From NCBI GenBank assembly GCA_024641255.1, contig JAHEDL010000059.1, positions 1 to 6,998 on the forward strand: a stretch of DNA of 6,998 bases, given 5' to 3'. This DNA is from Pseudorhodobacter sp. (GTDB taxonomy: Bacteria > Pseudomonadota > Alphaproteobacteria > Rhodobacterales > Rhodobacteraceae). Positions 1 to 4,970 of this stretch are shown here, piece by piece. Positions within the stretch are counted from its first letter, which is position 1. Each line of letters opens with the position of its first letter. The position numbers and the translations under genes are program-made. The notes beneath the pieces are model-generated. The model ran no database searches. It had not been told where the DNA came from and saw only the letters and a list, made by a program, of their open reading frames with translations.

Positions 1-1074
1 GCCGGTCTCGTTGGGCAGAATAGCGGCGCGGGCCGCGTCGAAGGTCATGTGCATCTTGGTGCCGGGGGCCGGAACCGTGGCGGAACCGTCATTGCGCACT
101 TCGGCGACAAGGGTGGTGCCATTTTCGGTCTGTGCCTGCACGGCGATGAAGTTGCCTTCGAACGCCACGTCCGACACCGTCACCGGAACCGAGTTTTCGG
201 CGCCCGGCGTCGCCGACAGCAGCGTGTGTTCGGGGCGGACATACAGTTTGACCTTGCCGCCGGTAACTTCGTCGGCAATGCGGGCGCGGAAGGTGCCGAT
301 GGCGGTGTTAAAGCTGGCCATACCGCTGCCCGCGTTTTGCACCGCGCCGTCCAGAATGTTGTTTTCGCCAACAAAGGACGCCACGAAACCGTTGACCGGA
401 TTGTTGTAAATATCGCGCGGATTGGCGACCTGTTGCAGTTTGCCGTGGCTCATCACGCCCACACGGTCCGACATCGCCAGCGCTTCGCCTTGGTCGTGGG
501 TGATGTAGATGAACGTCACGCCGGTGCGCTTTTGAATGGCGCGCAGTTCGGCGCGCATATGCTGGCGCAGTTTCAGGTCAAGCGCCGACAACGGTTCGTC
601 CAGCAACATCACCGACGGTTCAACCGCCAACGCCCGCGCGATTGCGACGCGCTGCTTTTGGCCGCCCGACAGTTGGCTTGCCATCTTGTCGGCGGCGTTC
701 GGCAGATCGACCAGTTCCAGCAGTTCTTCGGCGCGCTTGCGGCGGGTGGCTTTATCAACCCCGCGCACTTCCAAGCCGAAAGAGATGTTTTCCCAGATCG
801 TCATCAGCGGAAACAGCGCAAGGTTCTGGAAAATCAGCGCAGTCGGGCGCTGGTTCGGGCGTTGGCCCTTCATATCCTTTCCGCCGATGCGGATCACGCC
901 AGAAGACGGATCGGTGAAGCCCGAAATCATCCGCAAAATCGTGGTTTTGCCGCAGCCCGACGGCCCAAGGAAAGAGAAGAACTCGCCGGGCTGAATGTTG
1001 ACATTCACATGGTCAACAGCCCGAAAGCTTCCAAAATCACAGCATACGTTATCAAGATCAATGCCAGCGCTCAT
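1..1074 (-). CDS. potA: Polyamine-type ABC importer ATPase, PotA-like (C-terminal end outside window)
   Basis: ATP-hydrolysing subunit of an importer of the spermidine/putrescine (PotA) class, working at the cytoplasmic face with the substrate-binding protein encoded just upstream. Translating the minus strand from ATG 1074 gives 358 residues with no stop before the edge. E. coli PotA has 378, so little is missing. Visible motifs: Walker A GPSGCGKT (37-44), Q-loop glutamine 83 in IFQNLALFP, signature LSGGQ (135-139), Walker B VMLLDEP (155-161), D-loop SALD (163-166), switch histidine 193 in ITHDQ. From about 240 onward is a TOBE-type regulatory domain with YVRPEH at 278-283. The start follows AAGGA seven bases upstream. 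A weak internal promoter is possible (-35 CTGATA, 17 bases, -10 TATATC, at 1148-1176), so the gene need not depend wholly on read-through. The exact substrate cannot be read from an ATPase; related iron, sulfate or sugar ATPases look similar, and the PotA assignment leans on the neighbour. Confidence 0.88.
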   Translation of the reverse strand, partial: MSAGIDLDNVCCDFGSFRAVDHVNVNIQPGEFFSFLGPSGCGKTTILRMISGFTDPSSGVIRIGGKDMKGQRPNQRPTALIFQNLALFPLMTIWENISFGLEVRGVDKATRRKRAEELLELVDLPNAADKMASQLSGGQKQRVAIARALAVEPSVMLLDEPLSALDLKLRQHMRAELRAIQKRTGVTFIYITHDQGEALAMSDRVGVMSHGKLQQVANPRDIYNNPVNGFVASFVGENNILDGAVQNAGSGMASFNTAIGTFRARIADEVTGGKVKLYVRPEHTLLSATPGAENSVPVTVSDVAFEGNFIAVQAQTENGTTLVAEVRNDGSATVPAPGTKMHMTFDAARAAILPNETG

Positions 1075-1200
1075 TGACGCGTCCTTCTTCCCCGTTGGTC
1101 TTTTTATTCTGTCTTGCAGCCTAGCAGGCCGATTTGCCGTCGCAATGGATATAGCCAGTTATTCGACAGCTATCAGTCCACTACGCCCAAGAAATGAACA

Positions 1201-1222
1201 CGCCGGGCCATTCAGCCCGGCG
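1201..1222 (-). terminator. Intercistronic GC-rich hairpin between binding-protein and ATPase genes
   Basis: A perfect 8-bp inverted repeat, CGCCGGGC and GCCCGGCG, with a 6-base loop, begins 21 bases after the stop codon of the binding-protein gene. Reading in the minus direction it is followed by TGTTCATTTCTT, which is T-rich but not a clean T-run. I infer a leaky terminator or mRNA-stabilising structure. Such hairpins after the binding-protein gene are common in ABC importer operons and give more binding protein than ATPase and permease. It is the clearest structure in the 169-base gap between the two genes. Confidence 0.6.
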
Positions 1223-1243
1223 CATCCTTAGATCAGCCTGAAA

Positions 1244-2368
1244 TCAAGACGCTTTGTACTTGTCAGCATATTCGCCGCGCTTGGCGAGGAACTCTGCCGA
1301 CTGGTCCGGCCACCACCACAGCTTGGACAGCGCGTCGTCGTTGAAGGTGCCCGAATAGTAAGCCGAAACTTCCGGGTCCATCAGCTCAGGCGCGCCTTTG
1401 CCGACCGGGTTCGACGAGAACGCGGTTGCCCAAAGCGATGCGCCTTCCGGGGTCGAAACCCACTTGGCGAATTCATGCGCCTGTTCGACGTTGACGGCGT
1501 TCTTCATCAGCACAAAGCCCTGGTGCCAAGCAAAGGCACCTTCGGACGGCGCGGCATAGCCGTAGCCGTCATTGCGCAGGTTGAAGCCGGTCGAATCCCA
1601 GCACAGACCAACGGTTGCACCGTTTGCCACGAAACCAGCGTTGGCTTCGTTTTCGCCCGACCAGAACTGCACCACGTTGCCCTTGGCCTTGACGGCTTCG
1701 GCCAGCGCGATGTCCCACAGCTGAACCATGGCTTCCATGTCAGAATAGCCATCCATCCACGGGCGCGGCAGCTTGCCGGTTGCATCCAGCCAACGGCCCA
1801 TTGCGGCCAGTGCCGAATGCGGACGCAGCACGACCTGGTTTGCCGGGTCGAACAGCGCGCCCAAGCTGGCCGGATCGCCCAGCTTTGCGGATTCTTTGTT
1901 GTAAACCAGCGCCTCGGTGCCCCAGTTCGACGGAACATACAGCAGCGCGCCGTCTTTGCGCGACCGTTCGCCCGCAGCGCCATCCGCCAGACCCGGCAGA
2001 TAGTTCGACACGGCCAGTTTCGATTCGTCCCACGCGCCCAAGAGGCCGTTGGTGTTCCATGCGCCAACGCGGTCAATCGTCGGTTCGATCACGTCGATGC
2101 CGCCCGATTCCAATGCCACTTTCGCTTGGGCGAACATGGTGTCCTGGTCGGGTTGTTCGGTGAAGTTCACCTTGATGCCGGTTGCGGCTTCGAACGCCGG
2201 GAACGCCTTTTCCGCCAGAACCGGATAGCCGGCCCAGCCAGTGAAGTTCAGCTCGCCCGACGAGGCCAGCGCCTTGGACGAAATGATCGCCGGGGCAGCA
2301 AGTGCGCCCACGCCAACGGCCGACGTTTTCAGAAAGCCGCGGCGGCTAAGATCGGTGTGTTTTTTCAC
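1244..2368 (-). CDS. Tat-exported extracellular solute-binding protein, polyamine (PotD/PotF-like) family
   Basis: Periplasmic binding protein that captures the solute for the importer whose ATPase follows. 374 residues. The N-terminus has a textbook twin-arginine signal (SRRGFLK, residues 8-14), a hydrophobic stretch 16-29 and an Ala-X-Ala site ALA (33-35), so the folded mature protein probably begins at Ser36. PotD-like landmarks are GELNFTGWAGY (38-48), YVPSNWGTEALVYN (144-157), WSGENEANAGF (236-246), CWDSTGF (256-262) and a C-terminal Trp-rich LWWWPDQ (350-356). The start is GTG; AGGGAG lies six bases upstream, and no other start keeps the full Tat signal. By my recollection of PotD, the ligand-gripping Trp-Met-Asp (Asp257 in E. 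coli) aligns with Trp281-His282-Gln283 here, so the solute may not be spermidine or putrescine; another amine or amino-acid derivative is possible. Family membership is firm, substrate is not. Confidence 0.85.
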   Translation of the reverse strand: MKKHTDLSRRGFLKTSAVGVGALAAPAIISSKALASSGELNFTGWAGYPVLAEKAFPAFEAATGIKVNFTEQPDQDTMFAQAKVALESGGIDVIEPTIDRVGAWNTNGLLGAWDESKLAVSNYLPGLADGAAGERSRKDGALLYVPSNWGTEALVYNKESAKLGDPASLGALFDPANQVVLRPHSALAAMGRWLDATGKLPRPWMDGYSDMEAMVQLWDIALAEAVKAKGNVVQFWSGENEANAGFVANGATVGLCWDSTGFNLRNDGYGYAAPSEGAFAWHQGFVLMKNAVNVEQAHEFAKWVSTPEGASLWATAFSSNPVGKGAPELMDPEVSAYYSGTFNDDALSKLWWWPDQSAEFLAKRGEYADKYKAS

Positions 2369-2374
2369 GTAAGT

Positions 2375-2380
2375 CTCCCT
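2375..2380 (-). promoter_or_regulatory. Ribosome binding site that fixes the GTG start of the binding-protein gene
   Basis: AGGGAG on the minus strand, six bases before GTG 2368. It supports the non-ATG start, and with it the complete Tat signal peptide. Confidence 0.75.
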
Positions 2381-2387
2381 ATTGTTG

Positions 2388-2426
2388 ATCCGTTTTCACG
2401 GATGGCAGCAGGTGCTTGGCGCACCT
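2388..2426 (-). promoter_or_regulatory. Two tandem hairpins in the leader of the binding-protein gene
   Basis: In the predicted leader RNA, AGGTGC pairs with GCACCT around a 5-base loop (2410-2426). Six bases later, ATCCGT pairs with ACGGAT around a GAAA tetraloop of the stable GNRA class (2388-2403). The second stem ends about 7 bases before the Shine-Dalgarno sequence. They could affect mRNA stability or translation start. I do not recognise a known riboswitch: the loops do not match the ACGR loops of guanidine-II (mini-ykkC), the tandem-hairpin class I compared. Confidence 0.4.
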
Positions 2427-2495
2427 TGTCTTGATTAGATCGGCGTTCGGGCAATTTGGTAAAACCGCGCCGCCCGCACCGACCCATGGTTTAAG

Positions 2496-2524
2496 ATTAG
2501 TCCTGCGCCGGGGCGATCTGTCAA
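2496..2524 (-). promoter_or_regulatory. Predicted sigma70-type promoter of the transporter operon
   Basis: On the minus strand the -35 is TTGACA (2519-2524, all six consensus bases), the spacer is 17 bases, and the -10 is ACTAAT (2496-2501, four of six). A start near 2487-2490 would give a leader of about 120 bases. The -35 box overlaps one arm of the palindrome at 2521-2537, the usual geometry for a repressor site. This is sequence inference only. Confidence 0.55.
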
Positions 2525-2537
2525 CAACTGTTGTTGA
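2521..2537. promoter_or_regulatory. Perfect odd palindrome, likely operator
   Basis: TCAACAAC, a central T, then GTTGTTGA: perfect 8-bp arms around one base. Beyond them CTG and CAG continue the symmetry if one extra T is bulged out. It overlaps the -35 box of the predicted transporter promoter and lies about 150 bases from the binding-protein start, against 320 from dadA. Symmetry and position suggest a dimeric repressor site. It does not fit the FadR-type GntR consensus (GT...AC inside), so the GntR protein in this window is not the obvious binder. I cannot name the regulator. Confidence 0.5.
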
Positions 2538-2844
2538 TCAGCGGGTCAAGTTTACGCGCGCAAGGCGGCGGCGCAAAAGAATTTGCTTTTTAAAGCAGCA
2601 GCCAAACGATGAATTTTCCCTGACGGCAGCAGCGAAAAGCCAAATACCGTTGCCGCCGCGCAGAATCGCACCATTTTCACTTCGGTTATTTATTCGCGCA
2701 ATCTGTAATGCGTCGCACAGTATTTTATCATTATATCTATTTCTTCGAATTATCTTCGAATATTTTTGCCAATTACCCTGAACTTCCCCAAGTCCTTTCG
2801 TTGAAACGGACTATGCTGCACCGCAACAGAAGGTCGCATACAGC

Positions 2845-2850
2845 GAAGGG
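2845..2850 (+). promoter_or_regulatory. Ribosome binding site that decides the dadA start
   Basis: GAAGGG ends six bases before ATG 2857. The in-frame TTG at 2851 directly abuts this site with no spacer, so ATG 2857 is the better start. It also gives the family's usual N-terminus, MKVVILGAG. Confidence 0.8.
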
Positions 2851-2856
2851 TTGCAG

Positions 2857-4110
2857 ATGAAAGTTGTCATTCTTGGTGCGGGTGTAATTGGTGTTACCTC
2901 GGCGTGGTATCTGGCGAAAGCCGGGCACGAGGTCACGGTGATTGACCGTCAACCTGCGCCAGCGCTGGAAACCTCTTTCGCCAACGCAGGCGAAATCAGC
3001 CCCGGCTATGCCAGCCCTTGGGCCGCACCGGGGATTCCGGCCAAGGCGATGAAATGGCTGTTCATGCGCCATGCGCCACTGATCATTCAGCCGCTGCCAG
3101 ATCTGGCAAAGCTGTCTTGGGTCACGCGGATGCTGATGAACTGTACCTCGGCCGCCTATGAGGTCAACAAAAGCCGCATGGTGCGTCTGGCGGAATACAG
3201 CCGCGATTGCCTGATGCAGCTGCGCGCCGATACCGGCATTGCCTATGACGAACGCACCCAAGGCACATTGCAGCTGTTTCGCACCCAAAAGCAGGTCGAG
3301 GGCGCTTACAAGGACATCAAGGTTTTGAAGGCCGACGGCGTGCCGTTCGAAGTGCTGGATGCCGATGGCTGCATCGCCGCCGAACCGGGGTTGGCCACCA
3401 GCCGCGATAAGATCGCTGGCGGGTTGCGACTGCCGGGCGATGAAACCGGCGACTGTTTCAAGTTCACCAACAGCTTGGGCGATATGGCGGCGGCAGCGGG
3501 CGTGACCTTTCGCTATGGCGTGCGCATCGATCGGCTAGAGATGCAGATGGGCAAGGTTGCGGCGGTCCACACCTCGGAAGGTCGGATAACGGCGGATGCT
3601 TTCGTGTTGGCGCTTGGCAGCTTTTCGCCGCTGCTGGCGCGGCCTTTGGGGATCAAGCTGCCGGTCTATCCGGTGAAGGGCTATTCGATCACCGTGCCGA
3701 TCGTTGATGCAAGCCGCGCGCCGGAATCAACCGTGATGGACGAAACCTACAAGATCGCAATCACCCGTCTGGGCGACCGGATCAGGGTGGGCGGCATGGC
3801 AGAAATTGCCGGGTTTGACATGACCCTGCATCCCAAGCGCCGCGCCACGCTGGAACATTCTGTGGAAGATCTGTTTGGCGGTGCGGGCGACCAAAGCCGC
3901 GCGACGTTCTGGTGCGGTCTGCGCCCGATGACGCCGGATGGCACCCCGGTTTTGGGCAAATCGCCGATCCAGAACCTGTTCTTGAACACTGGCCATGGCA
4001 CTTTGGGTTGGACGATGGCGGCAGGGTCGGGGCGGGTGTTGGCCGATCTGGTGTCGGGGCGCAAAGCCGATATCGAAACCGCCGATCTGGGCTATGCACG
4101 GTATCAGTAA
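2857..4110 (+). CDS. dadA: D-amino-acid dehydrogenase, small subunit type (DadA)
   Basis: FAD enzyme that oxidatively deaminates D-amino acids (D-alanine typically) to 2-oxo acids and ammonia, passing electrons to the respiratory chain; membrane-associated in E. coli. 417 residues from ATG 2857, against 432 for E. coli DadA, and similar along its whole length. The N-terminal Rossmann motif is GAGVIG (7-12), followed by the ribose-binding acidic residue in VTVIDR (26-31). Further DadA signatures are [19 protein letters not shown] (38-56), LPGDETGDC (192-200), [10 protein letters not shown] (295-304), [14 protein letters not shown] (354-367) and [16 protein letters not shown] (377-392), which closes the FAD site. 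It stands alone on the plus strand: divergent from the polyamine-type transporter, convergent with the gntR operon, and with no alanine racemase dadX beside it as in enteric bacteria. Substrate range within D-amino acids cannot be read from sequence. Family assignment is very secure. Confidence 0.95.
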   Translation: MKVVILGAGVIGVTSAWYLAKAGHEVTVIDRQPAPALETSFANAGEISPGYASPWAAPGIPAKAMKWLFMRHAPLIIQPLPDLAKLSWVTRMLMNCTSAAYEVNKSRMVRLAEYSRDCLMQLRADTGIAYDERTQGTLQLFRTQKQVEGAYKDIKVLKADGVPFEVLDADGCIAAEPGLATSRDKIAGGLRLPGDETGDCFKFTNSLGDMAAAAGVTFRYGVRIDRLEMQMGKVAAVHTSEGRITADAFVLALGSFSPLLARPLGIKLPVYPVKGYSITVPIVDASRAPESTVMDETYKIAITRLGDRIRVGGMAEIAGFDMTLHPKRRATLEHSVEDLFGGAGDQSRATFWCGLRPMTPDGTPVLGKSPIQNLFLNTGHGTLGWTMAAGSGRVLADLVSGRKADIETADLGYARYQ

Positions 4111-4129
4111 AAGGGGGTTTCACACCCCC
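4108..4129 (-). terminator. Intrinsic terminator for the gntR operon
   Basis: Read on the minus strand: GGGGGT, loop GTGAA, ACCCCC, then TTTT. A 6-bp GC stem followed by a T-run is the classic form. It lies about 60 bases after the gntR stop, and its T-run overlaps the dadA stop codon on the other strand, so the convergent transcripts just overlap. Confidence 0.6.
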
Positions 4130-4130
4130 A

Positions 4131-4153
4131 CCGCCCCGGCTTTGCCGGGACGG
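4131..4153 (+). terminator. GC-rich hairpin after dadA
   Basis: CCG-C-CCCGGC, loop TTT, then GCCGGG-A-CGG: nine base pairs interrupted by one C/A mismatch, starting 20 bases after the dadA stop. No T-run follows directly (CCCCCCGTGGG, then ATATTTGT), so it may act as a weak terminator or RNA 3'-end stabiliser rather than a standard intrinsic terminator. It and the neighbouring hairpin form one GC-rich block between the convergent genes. Confidence 0.45.
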
Positions 4154-4190
4154 CCCCCCGTGGGATATTTGTGCCAAGGTGAGGCAAATT

Positions 4191-4940
4191 TTAGTTAAAC
4201 TTTAGCGGTTCGTCGGCAGGTGTATTGATCGGCGCGATGATCTGGCGAATTTCAGAGTCGACGCTGTCGATGATGATGTTGATTGCGACTTCGGCGGCGT
4301 CGGGGTCGCCCGCCACAATCGCATCGGCCAGATCGCGGTGCGGCGGAAACGACGCAAGGCCAAAGCCCGGCACCGAGAACGGCGATTCCGAGGAGCGTTC
4401 CAGCGCATCATCCATCTTGGCCAGCATTTGCCCGAACATCGGGTTGCCGGTGGCGTCGCAGATCGCATTGTGAAACGCGGCATCGGCGGCGCGGTATGGC
4501 AGGCCTGCACCGACGATCTTTAGCAGTTCATCGCAGAGCCGGCTGATTTCGGCCCGCTGCGCATCGGTCGCGTTCAGCGCGGCGCGGCGCACCGTGCCGG
4601 TTTCGATCACCCGGCGCATGTCCAGCAGCCGCAAGATTGCCTCGCCTTCCAGCCGGATCATCGTGGGCAGTGGCCCTTGCGAGGTTTGCACCTTGGCGGT
4701 CAGGTAGGTGCCGTCGCCGCGGCGGCGGCGGATGATGCCCAAGCCTTCCCAGCGGTTCAGCGCCTCGCGGATGGTTGAACGACCCACCCCCAATGCGGTG
4801 GCCAGCGCCACTTCGGGTGGCAGCCGATCCCCGACCTTCAGGCCCGCTCTTTCGATCATTTCCGCCAAAGCGTCCAGCACAGCCACCCCGCGCGCGGGGG
4901 TGTCGATGGGTTCAAGATAGGCGATTGCGGCACGGGTCAT
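4191..4940 (-). CDS. FadR-type GntR family transcriptional regulator (FCD domain)
   Basis: DNA-binding regulator, 249 residues, typical for the FadR subfamily. A winged helix-turn-helix spans about 14-82, with LPPEVALATALGVGRSTIREALNRWEGLGIIRRRRGDGTYL from 40 to 80 (RSTIREAL is the recognition region, GDGTY the wing). An all-helical FCD ligand domain spans about 98-232. FCD metal ligands appear as Asp153, His157 (D-AAF-H) and His201 (HRDL), but the fourth, usually a His near the C-terminal helix, is Ile223. ATG 4940 follows a strong AGGAGA five bases upstream. The gene is the last of the permease/aminotransferase operon, 30 bases after the aminotransferase stop. It probably regulates that operon in response to a small carboxylate or amino-acid-like ligand, which is usual for the family; the actual target and ligand are unknown. 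Confidence 0.9.
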   Translation of the reverse strand: MTRAAIAYLEPIDTPARGVAVLDALAEMIERAGLKVGDRLPPEVALATALGVGRSTIREALNRWEGLGIIRRRRGDGTYLTAKVQTSQGPLPTMIRLEGEAILRLLDMRRVIETGTVRRAALNATDAQRAEISRLCDELLKIVGAGLPYRAADAAFHNAICDATGNPMFGQMLAKMDDALERSSESPFSVPGFGLASFPPHRDLADAIVAGDPDAAEVAINIIIDSVDSEIRQIIAPINTPADEPLKFN

Positions 4941-4954
4941 GGCCGTCTCCTAAG

Positions 4955-4967
4955 GCGCGAAGCGCGC
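4955..4967 (-). other. Small hairpin just before the gntR ribosome binding site
   Basis: GCGCG, a 3-base loop and CGCGC sit between the aminotransferase stop codon and the gntR Shine-Dalgarno (TTAGGAG starts one base after the stem). It may tune translation or processing so that less regulator than enzyme is made. It could also be chance in GC-rich DNA. Confidence 0.3.
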
Positions 4968-4970
4968 GGG

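Larger units (their letters stand above)
2369..2856. other. 488-bp intergenic region between divergent transporter and dadA genes
   Basis: No convincing gene. The left half holds the transporter leader, promoter and palindrome listed separately. The centre has a 14-base inverted repeat, TGCTTT-TT-AAAGCA, at 2584-2597, and a longer stem CGGCAGC/GTTGCCG (one G-U pair) at 2624-2655. From about 2680 to 2775 the base composition turns strongly AT-rich, with two copies of TCTTCGAAT exactly 11 bases apart (2742-2750, 2753-2761). The dadA promoter is probably in or just after this AT-rich part. The best match I see is -35 TTATCA (2725-2730), 17 bases, -10 AATTAT (2748-2753), four of six each, too weak to annotate. 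The 121-codon open frame at 2416-2781 looks accidental. Confidence 0.6.

Noticed and set aside
49..1077. Long plus-strand open frame (342 codons) opposite the ATPase gene
   Set aside because: His/Arg-rich translation with no domain, antisense to a gene with all ABC motifs intact; a shadow caused by GC-rich codon use.
2388..2426. Guanidine-II (mini-ykkC) riboswitch, suggested by two tandem hairpins before a transporter gene
   Set aside because: That class needs ACGR in both loops; the loops here are GCCAA and GAAA.
1475..2434. Plus-strand open frame of 319 codons opposite the binding-protein gene
   Set aside because: Low-complexity Arg/Gln/His-rich product without recognisable motif; the minus strand carries a complete, motif-bearing gene.
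2521..2537. Operator for the GntR regulator of this window
   Set aside because: FadR-type sites have the GT...AC order around the centre; this palindrome has AC...GT, and it lies far from the gntR operon.
2416..2781. 121-codon plus-strand frame in the intergenic region
   Set aside because: No Shine-Dalgarno at a sensible distance, odd Arg/Phe/Leu composition that changes with the AT-rich stretch, and it covers the transporter promoter, palindrome and probable dadA control region.
2851..2853. TTG as the dadA start
   Set aside because: It abuts the Shine-Dalgarno GAAGGG with no spacer; ATG 2857 has a six-base spacer and gives the normal DadA N-terminus.
2773..3288. 171-codon minus-strand frame over the dadA start
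   Set aside because: Antisense shadow of dadA, whose FAD motif and start are clear on the plus strand.
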